Source: Ectocarpus siliculosus
Lineage: Eukaryota; Sar; Phaeophyceae; Ectocarpales; Ectocarpaceae
DNA: 26,690 bases
Direction of reading: 5' to 3'
NCBI GenBank assembly: GCA_000310025.1
Contig: FN649742.1
Span: 2,525,945-2,552,634, forward strand
Shown here piece after piece: positions 1 through 10,700 of this stretch. Each line of letters begins with the position of its first letter. Position 1 is the first letter of the stretch. The notes below the pieces were generated by a model. The model was not told the origin of the DNA and ran no database searches. It saw only the letters and a list, made by a program, of their open reading frames with translations. A program made the position numbers and the translations under genes.

Positions 1-152
1 ACACCCATGTCGAGAAGGAGAGGTTTCGCCATGATCGCTTGACAGCGTGGTGCTAACGAACCATCCGCCGCGCAGCAGAAGCAGCGTCGCCGCGGGCTCG
101 TCTCCCCATGTCTTCGTATCTCGGCGAAACCTCTCTTTCTGTACATGGGTGT
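1..152. repeat. Imperfect 30-bp inverted repeat (1-30 / 123-152)
   Basis: Bases 1-30 match the reverse complement of 123-152 at 27 of 30 positions. Translated, the plus-strand copy gives THVEKERFRHD and the minus-strand copy THVQKERFRRD, so the repeat is an inverted duplication of coding sequence. The plus-strand copy runs into a stop codon at 54-56. Confidence 0.75.
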
Positions 153-321
153 TGAGGGCCTGGTTTGACACGTTAATGTTTGGGCCCAGAGCTTGCGCTT
201 GCTGGGGCTGTAGCACGAGCTGGCCACCTAACGGGAGATTGATGGGCTGGGGCTGGCCTTGCTGATGAAGGCCGCCAGGGGGGACGTGGCCAGGCTGCTG
301 TTGCTGCTGGTACTGCGGGTG
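1..321 (-). CDS. Gln/Pro-rich exon fragment, unknown protein
   Basis: On the minus strand one frame is open from position 321 to the window edge. It reads as a Gln/Pro-rich stretch (HPQYQQQQQPGHVPPGG, then QPQPINLPLGGQLVLQPQQ) followed by a charged segment THVQKERFRRDTKTWGDE. A good acceptor (pyrimidine-rich, ending tctccag) lies immediately upstream at 322-323, so this looks like an internal or last exon of a host gene or of an element's structural protein. There is no start codon and the reading continues past base 1. From about 110 down to 1 the frame is open but the composition changes and may not be coding. No family is recognised. Bases 1-30 are an inverted copy of part of this exon, so the locus is rearranged. 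Confidence 0.35.
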
Positions 322-422
322 CTGGAGACAAACACCCCTACGGCAAGAGGGACACGGACAGTGACGGGTCGGCAGCCTTGCCACCTCCTTATGGGAAGCT
401 ACTGGCTGAAATGTGGAGATAA

Positions 423-2539
423 CAAAAGGAATGCCTAGCACGTGGTACACGACTTGACGAAAAACAGGAAGTCATTCACGAACTTGCGAAGACTGGTGGC
501 ATGCTTCTGAAAACGAACGACGGAAAGTTGGGAGATGTCGCGAGGGCAATCGGCGGCACCTTGGTGTCACCGCCGCTAAACCTGAGCGACCTCGAACAAC
601 ACTTCGGAACTAAAAAACACCCAGACTTAGCGAATCTCATAGACATCGTAGACAACGGTGTGCCAGCGAAAACGCACGACAGCCCGCCTAACCTCGAGAG
701 CGCTCTCCGATACAGAAATCACAGTACGATAGACGCCCACACGGAACTGGTGTGGAAGAAGCTGATAGACGACGTCGAACAGAACAGATGCCTCGTATTC
801 AACGTATCGGACGCAGCTCGCATGAAGGGCGTTCGCGTATCGCCGCTAGGAGCTGTGGTAGGAAAAAAAATCAGAGTCTTGAACGATTTTTCTTTTGACC
901 CCAAACTACTACGCGGACAGAAGGGAGGAGTCAACGTGGATACGGTAACAGAAGATGTACTCGACTGTTTGTGCGGAGAGACCCTACCTGCTCTCTTTCT
1001 GAAATAACGCGCTTGAGAGTCAAATGGCCTGACAAGAGGATACTAGTGTCCACGGCGGACGTGAACAACGCTTACCGAAACGTGAGAGTTGCGCCAGACG
1101 ATGCACAAAAATTCTGCAATGTGATAGGAGACGTACTAGTCGCCGACTTCAGACTGACGTTTGGATGGGCAGGTTCGCCCGGTTTTTGGGGAGTCATGGC
1201 GTCCGCTGCTGAACACTCACACCTCAACACCAACGTACACAACGTACAACTAGTAGATAAAGGGATCGAAATGATGTCACATGTAAAAATAGTCGAGCCG
1301 TGGGAAGACGGACCACCCGCCCGAGTGCCCCGAGATGCCAACGTGAAACCGCATGACGGAGGCGGACCACGCGATGATTTCTCGTGCGGGGTGTACGTAG
1401 ACGATTTCGCTTTACTGAAAGTACAACATGCGCCAGACGACGCTTCAGCGCTGGCAGCCTCCGCGTCATTAGCGTCTGACTGTGTGAGACTCTTCGGGCC
1501 AGCAGAGGCGGGCCAAGCGCCCATTCTCGCCCCGAAGAAAAGCACAGACTGGGACACGAAAGTGGACTTTCTCGGACACACGATAGACACCCATAAAATG
1601 ACGATCGCGACAACACGTGAGAGGATCGACGCGATAAGGACCGCGCTAGAGAACGATTGGCCACAGACCAGAGAATTCGCCAGTGTGCAAGACCCCCTGA
1701 GTATGGCGGGAAAACTCTGGAACCTGACATATGTCATGAGGGTGGGGAAATATTTCGTATGGCACCTCTTACACCTCATCGGCCTACACGACAAGACTAA
1801 CAGACAGTCGAGAGAGAAGAGGCAGGTACGTCTCGGTTGGGAGTTCCACGGAGACCTAGACTTCTGAAGATGGTCGCTGGAAGTTAAACTCGCGGAGAAA
1901 GGAGAGTCACTTAGCGCGTTTTTCTTTAACCACGTCCAACGCACGCCTTTCCGTCACTACCTATCGGATGCTAGCTTCGACGCAGTAGGCGGACACTGTC
2001 CCGAACTAAAAGTGTTCTGGCGGTATCGATTTAAACCCGCGTTTACCGCGGAGCTGAAAAGGAAAGCAGAAGCCAATGAAACCAGCGCAATCACGATCAA
2101 CATGCTAGAATTGCTCGGAATGATAATTACATGCTGGGTGGTCCAAATGGTCGTGGGAGAAAAGCCGACGCAACACGGACAAGCAATCATGATGAGGGGA
2201 GACAATGTGTCGGCGGTATCATGGGTGAACAGATGCGGGGGCTCGAGAGACAGGCGAGCGGGACTGCTCATGAGACGGCTTGGTCGCATGGAGATTGAAA
2301 ACGGATGGTGTCACGTGGCGAAACATATCCCAGGACGCGAGAACACCCTCGCGGACGGGATATCTAGATGGAAGTCAGAGGACGTAGAAGTCAATGTGGA
2401 AAGACTCACGCATGATGATAACTGGCGAATGCAAGCCATCGGAGACACCGGAAAAGAACTAATTGAAATGATACTGCCAGAGAAACTCCAGAACCAAAGA
2501 ATGGATGGCCTCGTATGGAGCCGCATGGCAAGCGTGTAA
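423..2539 (+). pseudogene. Reverse transcriptase-RNase H of DIRS-like element (broken)
   Basis: The frame is open from 423 (after a TAA at 420) and has its first ATG at 501. It covers the N-terminal RT region, including the stretch ending KGGVNVDTVTEDVLDCL, and stops at 1007. The sequence continues in another frame (from about 971), so one frameshift lies near 960-1010. RT motifs follow: STADVNNAYRNV with the first catalytic Asp near 1058, and the active-site box VYVDDF at about 1391-1408. DFLGHTID marks the end of the palm. A single in-frame TGA at 1865 interrupts the link to RNase H. RNase H shows DASFDAVGG (Asp near 1967), MLELLGM (Glu near 2108), GDNVSAVSW (near 2200) and HIPGRENTLADGISRW near 2326-2370. 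That last motif is typical of the RNase H of DIRS and related elements. The product would copy element RNA, but this copy cannot make a full protein. Confidence 0.85.
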
Positions 2540-3674
2540 AGAGAAGAAGTGATAAGAGAAAGAAGAGAATGATGAGCAAAAGAACTAAAGGAGGTGTAAT
2601 GACTCTAATGTGTTCAAGTACAGGAAGCGAACGGCTCCTCAGGATCATGGAGCACGGCTCCCTGAACGCGAGCACGCTGAAGGGATACCACAGCAAGTGG
2701 GGCACGTGGACAGCTGAAAGAGCTAAAGCGAATCTGAGTCCATGGTTGTACGAGGAGGACGGTGTGGATAGCGCAGTGAGAGAGCTGACTGTGTTTATGG
2801 CGTCGAGGTGTTAAGTGTACAAGAACCAGAGCCAAACGGTGAAGGGGTACCTCGCGGCTATCAAGTACTTCCATAAACTGTACGCAGGCTGGGAGCTGCC
2901 CACGTCGCACTTCAGAGTGGTAGCTGTTGGGAACGCAATAGACAGACTGCATGCGAGGGCAGAGACGAAACCGTTGGTAAGGCCACCGCTCACCGTGCCG
3001 ATGACTATAGCGGGGGGAGAAAGAGCGCAGACGGATGCTTTCAGACTAGTGACGTGGATGGAGATCGCTCTCTCGTATTTCTTGCTGTGCCGAGCGTCTG
3101 AGCTGTGGGCCTACCACAACGGCTTAGTACACGCCGATTTTTGTCTCGCGAGAGCGAACCGCGTATTCTTCGAAGGATCGTGTCGACTGACGTGGGACGA
3201 AAGAAGGCGAGCGGGCAGACAGAGTAGAAGTGACTTTTGGCGTACATATCGAAAGCGGACCAAAAGAGGCGAGGCGCGGTAGTGACGAGAGAGAGAGTAC
3301 TGCGGGACGAGGAAGTGGGACAGATGGCTGAGAAGATGGGGGCGCTAGAGATTTGCTGAATCTGCTTGACGTGCACCCAGAGTTAGGAAGTACCGCGCCG
3401 CTCATGCAGTCGGTCAAGCAGGGACGGTGGGCAGTAGTGTCGAGGTCGGAAGCAACAACAGCGCTGAGAGACATGGCGAGAAGAGTAGGAGAAAACCCAA
3501 CGCACTTCGCGCTGCATTCAGGGAGGATAGGTGGTGCGACGCAACTAGCAAAGCAGGGCGCATCGGTTATTCAGATTCAGTGGGCGGGGAGGTGGAAGTC
3601 AGGAGCCTATGACGGTTGCTAGGGCAGGAGGCGAAGGCGCTAATTATGTATCGCGCGCACTAGCGTCTAGGTGA
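2515..3674 (+). pseudogene. Tyrosine recombinase of DIRS-like element (broken)
   Basis: The first in-frame ATG is at 2515, overlapping the end of the RT-RNase H frame. The N-terminal part (SLNASTLKGYHSKWGTW, later QTVKGYLAAIKYFHKLY) resembles the SAM-like core-binding domain of phage-type integrases. The catalytic domain has the first arginine in LLCRASELW (near 3091), the HxxR box as HSGRIGGAT (3515-3541), and the Trp of AGRWKSGAY near 3592. The likely nucleophile is the Tyr at 3608-3610. Breaks: in-frame TAA at 2812; stop at 3280 with a frame change before about 3353; and a frameshift at about 3608, after which GGEGANYVSRALASR continues to a TGA at 3672-3674. The enzyme would have integrated a circular DNA copy by strand exchange. 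This copy is dead. Confidence 0.8.
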
Positions 3675-3978
3675 AGGGGAGAAATAGCCTGGACAAGAGC
3701 GCCGAATATCGGGCCGCGCAATGGGATATGACCTGGGCATAGACGTCGGGTTGGCCCGATAAGTGATACCTAGTGGGTCCGAGAGGAAGTCAATGGTTCG
3801 GCTCATAGGTTGGATTTTGGTTTTGATATTTCTTGGTTTCGGCGTTTCTGATTTCTTGTCGCTTTTTCTAATAATCCAAATTTCTTGAGCAAAACACAAT
3901 GCCGAAAAAATGTTGTCAGTCATTGGTCGAGGGGCTACAGTCCCTCCAAAGAATCTGAGCTCCTTGCCAGACAAAGGG
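3675..3978. other. No gene seen; 3' flank of retroelement
   Basis: AT-richer sequence following the recombinase remnant. No long frame, RNA gene or clear terminal repeat was recognised. If the retroelement has a right terminal repeat, it should lie here or just beyond. Confidence 0.4.
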
Positions 3979-4047
3979 TGACTTGGCTTCAGTATGAAAA
4001 GTGTCCCCAAAACACGTGGAGACACTTTTCATACTGAAGCCAAGTCA
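3979..4047. repeat. Perfect 27-bp inverted repeat with 15-nt loop (hairpin)
   Basis: Arms 3979-4005 and 4021-4047 are exact reverse complements (left arm begins tgacttggcttcagtatg), separated by 15 bases. After one mismatch, three more pairs form inside the loop. Such a perfect fold-back is far beyond chance and suggests a foldback/MITE-like element or two element ends joined head to head. Confidence 0.9.
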
Positions 4048-5156
4048 GCAAATTTTCCAGTACCAAGCGATGTACAGTTTTGCAAACTGGGGGGCACACG
4101 GGTTGGGAGGTGTGTACAGCAAGTCAGAGGCCCAGGAGAGGCATCACACAGCATACCACAAAGCGTACCACCTCAGCCAACCATGATAGACCAAGGGTTC
4201 TCACGTACGTTGCATTCAGCGGAGCCTAGGGTGACTACAGTGCGGTAAATAGGTACTTGACTGCTGTGTCCCGAAGCGTCCCCGAAAGTGTCCCCATTTG
4301 GGCTTCCAGTACTATAATAGGAGGGTTAAGGGTCCGTAGGCTAGACGAACTGCAGCAGTTGTTCGTTTACTGCGGCTGTGGATACATGCGTACACACGCG
4401 GGCAAGCCGACCATGTACACCAGAGGATGTTTAGCAGTTCCACCAGCCGTCCAAGGATGATATACGCAGCGTGGTGACTAGAGCGTTCTTGACTTCGTTG
4501 CGATACAACGGCGGTTAGTTGTACTCAGATTAGTCCACCCACAGGCACGTGTGCTACTTTTCGTGTCCAAACATCTCTCTCTTATCCCGTTCCTAACCAC
4601 GGCAACAGGTCTAACAGAGGAGTGTCTGCAATGCTGCCAGGAGGCGAAAAGCTCTTCGAAAAAGGTGAGGCCCTTGAAACCCGACAAGCCTGACCCATTG
4701 ATCACTTCACATGGGGTTTTCGAAGGTGTCGAAGTCCGCCCAAGTACAGTCTTAAGAGTACCCAACAGGTTCTGACTACAGTAGACTCAACGCACTCACA
4801 GCTCTAGGTACGATCAACGCCCAGAGGCTTTTCACGTCCTCACTTTGCTGCATCAGCGGCTCTCACACGGCTCGCACCCCCCTCCGCCCCGCCCTCTTCA
4901 GTACGCCTCGGCGAAGTTGGTGTACGATCCAAGATGGCTTAGCGCCGACCCTGAGCTTCGAGGTTTTGTCAACGACAGAGCCGCCGATCACCCCGCCCTG
5001 GAGCTCGAGGTATGCTGCCACCCATGTATGTTTGCCTTTCCAAGCATCCAGCAGTGTTGTCCGTTTGGAACAAGTCATGATCACCTCGTAGCGATCGATC
5101 GGAGTCGTAGATTACCGAGGCTCACTGAACTACACTAGCAACGTGTTTTGGGGACA
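4002..5156. mobile_element. Possible non-autonomous element bounded by 16-bp inverted repeats
   Basis: The 16 bases at 4002-4017 (tgtccccaaaacacgt) recur exactly as the reverse complement at 5141-5156, enclosing 1,155 bp without a recognisable gene. A related 12-base direct copy (aaagtgtcccca) occurs at 3998-4009 and 4285-4296. The arrangement could be the terminal repeats of a small DNA transposon. I see no target-site duplication next to the repeats, and the left copy lies inside the 27-bp hairpin, so the boundaries are unsure. Confidence 0.35.
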
Positions 5157-7731
5157 TCTTGGTTTAGATCGACCTCGGTCTTCTTGTTGGGGCCTTGGGC
5201 TGGCCATGCCCCGTGTGCGGTATCTGCAACGCACACGTGTGCGAGCCGTGATGCCGTTTTTTCTCTGGGGTTGACCACCAGGGCCAGTGGGACGCAGATT
5301 TCGCGTTTATGGAACTTTTGTAAGGCGGCTCAAGGCGGTTGGTACACCACCATTTTGGCCTGTACGCGTTCCGGTGAGAACCGTAGCTCGGTGCTTTCTT
5401 TCGCTCGGCAGCAGGGGGCATAGGATCCTTGTCCTACCATCGCGCTCTGAACTTGATTACGCGAGTTTCCATGCCCATAGCTTAGACGAATTGCTTGCGC
5501 CGCCTTTCCGTCGTCGCCCCCGCCGTCGCTCCGCCGCCCGTCACCGCCCCCCTGCCTTCAAACAGCCAACGCTGTACGCGAAGACCGTGTTGCTCATGTC
5601 GGAGAAAGGAGCGGATGCTGATGACGTCGACGTTATCAAGTGAGCTCGCTCCCGTCATTTTTCTAGCCCATACCGTGTCGGCGGCGCGCGTATAGTTGTG
5701 ACTGCTCGAGAGACGCAGTGGTCGTGCCGTGTTGCGAAAAAATGACCATCTAGTGTGGGCCATTCTCAACAGCTGCCTACAGGGCACCAACCACCACGCG
5801 AATCGTTTGGGGGGATTTGTCCTGACGTCGATTTGCCTCTAGAGTCGGCTGGGCGGTGCTCGAAATCATTACTCATGAGTGATGCAGAGATGTGCCACCT
5901 CCTCATCGCCTATATCCTTTGCCCCAGGGCGTGTAATCTTGCCGATGCTTTACTTTTGGATTAATGTGCACTTGAAGTATTTCAACTCTAGGTTAGTGAT
6001 TGCCAATCAGAAAACTGCGGGCCCTTCCGAAAGACATCAGCTTCTCTATGACAGAATAACACCACAGCTTCCGTCCGGTGGCCGTGCATAACCCTGTTGA
6101 CCCTCTGTTTGTCCCTTGCCCCTTGTTTCGCCCCCCTTTCCGCCTCGTGGAACCTGTTGCACAGCATCAAGCGGTGGAAGGTGGACTCGATAGCTGATTA
6201 CTTGAACGAGCATTTGTACGAGCAATAGCACGAGCGTTTATAGAGCTCCTCCCGCTGGCTTCGGCCGAGGTGTTGCTTCTTCCCCATTGGCCCCAGATCG
6301 GGTTCATGAAGCATTGATGTCATGTGTGTAGTCCGATTGGGGGAGAGATCAGCCTCACGGTGGAGCTCAAGCGACTATGGTTCATGCCAATTCTTGGTGG
6401 GACTCTCGCCGTGCTTGTTCGGAGCGGGCGGCGTCAGTGTCTGTACCGTCGATGCTTGGAGGTCAAGTAAGGCTTCGTAAATGAACAGGTTTTGGTGGGG
6501 TCGATAGAGGTTTTGTAAACAGCACATGCCAATCTAATGTGCATGTAGGTCTTAGGTGGTGTTAGTCGCACCGAGTAGGGCAGCTCATTGCTGGGGGGTG
6601 CCTACGGGCGTCGATGTTTGTTAGCACATGAACGATGAGATTCATTTCAAATGAGTCAGCTTGCTTCACCTCCAGAAGGTTGCCTAATTTGTGCTTTCAA
6701 GGCCTGAGAGAGTAAAATGGTACAAGCAGAGGGCCTATGCAAGAATACCGCCTCTTCCTTCGTGTTGAAATGCACGATGACCACCACTACATAGTCAGCC
6801 CCGGACACTAGACCACCAGTCAGCGATCGTGTTCGGATTCTCTTGTGCTATTCCGTGGATCTCACGAGATGTTCGGTGTGAGTCGGGAACCGCCCCAAGC
6901 GTGTGTCACTATGTCACTATGCAGTGGTGCCGTTCTATGAACGAACGTCATTGACACAGAAGCGTAAAACAAAGGACGTCTCCGGACACGCGACAACAGT
7001 CAGGCGGGGCCCGCGGAGCAGGGTCGGAAGTACCGCACAGGCAATGTGCGCCCCTCCGCCAGGGGCCCGACCGGTAGGGATTCCCGGGGAGGCAAATTTG
7101 GGAGTTGTACATAAGCCGTCGAAATCTTGACGGAAACTCCTCTTTTGACCAATTTTACAACTTTAGGCATTGATTCGATTCCATTTGTACATTTTGAACG
7201 ACAGACTAGGCGGCAATGTGTACTAATCATGTATGTCGCCGAAAAGTGCTCCCAGCGATAAAAATTGTAGTCAGACCTGTCGCACAACGAAAATCGCCTT
7301 CCTCGAGGAAGGCCACAATGAAAGCGGGCCCAAGATTTTCAGAAAGTTGTCGTTGTGCTTCAATGAATGCTAGCCGAACACGTGTACCAAGGGGAATTTA
7401 AGCAGAGGTTGTAGCGAGTCAGCGTCCGCCCCCACGCCCTACATGTGTTGGCCCTTGATGCTGCGGACTGCGGGCGTGCGGACTACACTGTCCTACATCG
7501 TTCGATTTGTTGACGAAACGATTCGCGGAACGTTCCCAACAGTCCCGCGCCCACCACCGCCGGAGCCCCCCTGTCGAGGGCACCGCTGCTGCCTGTTCAA
7601 CTTGTGCGTAGCAGACGCACTACGTGGCAGGCCTTGAAACCAATTTCCGTCGATCTGACACGCTACTCCTTCCAGTGCTAGCGTGCGTTGCGTTTCTGCT
7701 CAAAAGTAGGTGAAGTCAGCACGTTTTGGGC
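5157..7731. other. Long intergenic stretch, no supported gene
   Basis: All frames here are short, lack family resemblance and are not supported by paired splice signals. No tRNA, rRNA or clear repeat array was recognised. The last few hundred bases should include the promoter and 5' untranslated region of the phosphatase gene that starts at 7732, but I see no distinct TATA box. Confidence 0.5.
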
Positions 7732-10700
7732 ATGATCAGCCAGGTTGTAAAAGGGTTCGTATGTCTCCGCTTGCTCCCGAGCAGCGGGGCAGTGTCGTCA
7801 ACGGCAGTTCGTGGCGTCCAACGCGGGACGTACTACCACCACCGCCTTCACCATCGTCCGGCTTCCTTCGGATGGACAACGCGGGGGGGTGGTTCAGGGG
7901 GACACGCCCCACAATCGGTCGCATCATCATCAGCAGCAGCAGCATCAGCATCAGCGGCAGCTTCAAATCGTGAGCCACGACAGCTAGCGGATGCACCTGC
8001 CTCTCTTTTGGCCACTGTTGAGGCCGTTGCGAGCGATGTGGACGGAACCCTTACCACGCCGGAGGTGACTGTCACTCCTCGCACGAAAGATGCTATCAAG
8101 GCGGTCCTGAACTCTGAACTCGCGTTCTTCCCCGCCACGGGCAAGGCAAGTCAACTTGTACAACTGGCGTACAGCATCTGGTACACACATGCGTGCAGCG
8201 GCCGATGCTACAGCAGCATTTACAAGCAGTAGTTCAAAAAGACACGTAAACAACTCCTGCCACCTGCCAGACAGTTTGAGAAGGGACACCCCGCCCCAGT
8301 GTAGCACTTGTGTTCTTACGCACAGGGTTCAGATTTGTCCCGCATCTACGATCTCGGTGCGGTTTTTGACATCCTGCCCCTGATGTGGATCAATCGACCG
8401 ACCGGGAGAGCTACCTATTTCTGATGGCATGTGTGTTCATGTTTGCGTCAACCAAATGCAACCCTCGCGCCCGCAAACCGCTAGACGGTATCTCCACGCA
8501 ATTCACCGGGCATCCCGAGATTCAAGTTATTGAGAAAATGTGAAAACATTCATGGGTCGATCAGAAATCCGTGGTCGTCAAACGTGCGCCAACCGGTTCG
8601 ACTCTAGCCCAACCCTGCCCAACCCCATCCATACCCCACACCTTCGAAACTTGGAGCAGACCCGCACCGGGATGTACAAGATCTTGGGAGAAGACATCGC
8701 CGCACATCTGAAGACGAAGGATACCCCAGGGGTTTTTATTCAAGGTTTGGTTGTCTACTCCGGCGCCGGCGACGAGGTGTTGTACGAGCGGCTGCTGGAC
8801 GTTGAGATTGTCTCACAGGTGGCCAGTTTCTGCGAGGAAAGGGGGGTGTCGCTGATTGCTTACAGCGGCGACGAAATTGTGAGTGTGTGAAGAGGTGACG
8901 AACCATTTGATCTTCTTTTACTACTTGAAGATATTGATACCACACGCTCGAAATGGTAAGCTTGCTGGTGTCAGAACCGCGTTCTTAAGCTCCTGCAGCA
9001 CCAACTGGATTACGGGCAAATTCTTGCTGGCGCGTGAGGCCGCGCTGCCCCACCAGTGGGTGGTGTTCGCTCCTTTGGTGTCGTGCAATTGTTCATCTCT
9101 ACTTTCATGCGTACATGCAGATCGAGCTGCACGACTTTGTACGCCTACGCAACAGTCAAAGCTGCACCTGGGCTGTCTGACGCTCGAGCGTGTTTCTCCC
9201 ACGTGCAGGTGTGCTCCGTGAAGGACGCCGAAACAGACAAGATAGCCCTCTACTCCGAGCCCATGCCGTCCGCCGTCGGCCCTCTGACGGACGCTATGGC
9301 TGCCGGTCTTCGAGTCCACAAGCTCATCCTCATGGACTCCAAGGAGGCGATCGATCGAGTCCGGCCGGATATCGAGCGGTTGATCGGTGACCGAGCAACC
9401 TTCACGCAGGTGCGGTGCGGGAGAACGAGGAGAGTGGGATATGTACGATATGTTCATTGGAAAGGAGAAACCACGATGCTGCAACGGCGGCATGTTCCAG
9501 CAGTAGCAGATGATGCTTTCGGAAGAGGTCAGATTTTTCCGATAGCACCACGTCGATCGTGCATCTTTTGAAACGACGCGTGTATATCAGTACAGGGCTT
9601 TTTGTGACATCGCACAATCCATAACGAACTCCTCCGTTACTGCCAATGCACGTATACCGTACTATAGTAGGTCGCGTGAGGATCACAACACATGATAGAC
9701 ACTCGTCTCGGGCGAACCACGGATCTTTCAGGAATGCAACCGATATTGCAGCAAGTGACGAAACTCGTCTCCAGCGAAACGCGGGTCCTTCAAGTGCATC
9801 CCGATTTCGATCGCAGTACACGACCTGCTTCATCAAGCGTCGCACTCAGCTATCTTCGCGAATGTTTCGGTGCCCTGTGCTCGTTGTTGCGGATCATCTT
9901 CAGGCTCTCCCGGACATGCTAGAGGTTTTGCCGGCGGGGGCATCAAAGGGACATGGTGTGGACGTGCTTCTGAAACACCTTGGGATCGACCCGGTTCGTT
10001 TGATGGCATTAGGTGCGTCAAATCCGCCGAGGTCGCGATCAAACCGATGAGAGAGGACATTGGCGAACGACAAACAAGTAGAGAGAGCAGGGAGATAAGC
10101 TCGCGTCTTTTGCGGCAAGATCACACATGTGGTAGTCGAGATAGCGTTGTCCGTATCTTGCTTGACAAGAAAGGCATTTTCCTCGGCTGTAGCGTTTGCG
10201 ATTCGATTGAAGGAACGCCTGACTGACGGTTTCATGAGCCCAACAAGCACCATCCGCCTTGGCGCTAGCCAGTTCACGTCTGTAGTGTTTTAGTTGATTT
10301 TTCCGGAAGAAATGTCTCTTAAGACCAAGGTACGAAAGAACAATTTGACATCCCGTGAAGCGCAAGAACATCCCGAGACTAAATTGGAGGGAATCTTTTG
10401 CTGGTAGAAATGGATCCGTGAATCATAGTTGATTTCTTGTTGGGCTTCAAACCTCTAACTGAGAGCCCAATCTCAACGCTAGATTTCGTCACCCATGCAG
10501 ACTCCGAGGTAGCTTTCGTTGCTTTCACCCGTACACGTCAAGCGTCATTGAATGAATATTCACCTCAAGACTGTTCAAGTGGCCCATGTTTTTGTCTCCC
10601 TTCCCCCACCCCCCCGTTCACCCCCATTTTTTCGTTGGCAGGAGACGCAGAGAACGACGTTGAGATGTTGCGTCTCGCGGGTGTCGGCGTGTGCGTCGGA

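Larger units (their letters stand above)
423..3674 (+). mobile_element. Degenerate DIRS/Ngaro-like tyrosine-recombinase retroelement
   Basis: A block of three enzymatic domains lies in the order reverse transcriptase, RNase H, tyrosine recombinase, all on the plus strand. This order with a tyrosine recombinase instead of a DDE integrase is the hallmark of DIRS-order retroelements (DIRS, Ngaro, PAT families). The RT-RNase H frame ends at 2539 and the recombinase frame opens at 2515, giving the overlapping ORFs seen in such elements. No methyltransferase domain was seen. Terminal repeats were not identified, so the outer limits are only the limits of recognisable coding sequence. Several frameshifts and stops show that this copy is inactive. 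Confidence 0.8.

Noticed and set aside
1072-1944. 290-codon minus-strand open frame
   Set aside because: It is antisense to the reverse transcriptase, which shows all catalytic motifs on the plus strand.
5596-5882. Possible two-exon mini-gene (ATG 5596, donor after 5639, acceptor before 5843, stop 5880)
   Set aside because: Splice signals and phase fit, but the product would be only about 27 residues with no resemblance to anything known. A chance match is likely in 2.5 kb of searched sequence.
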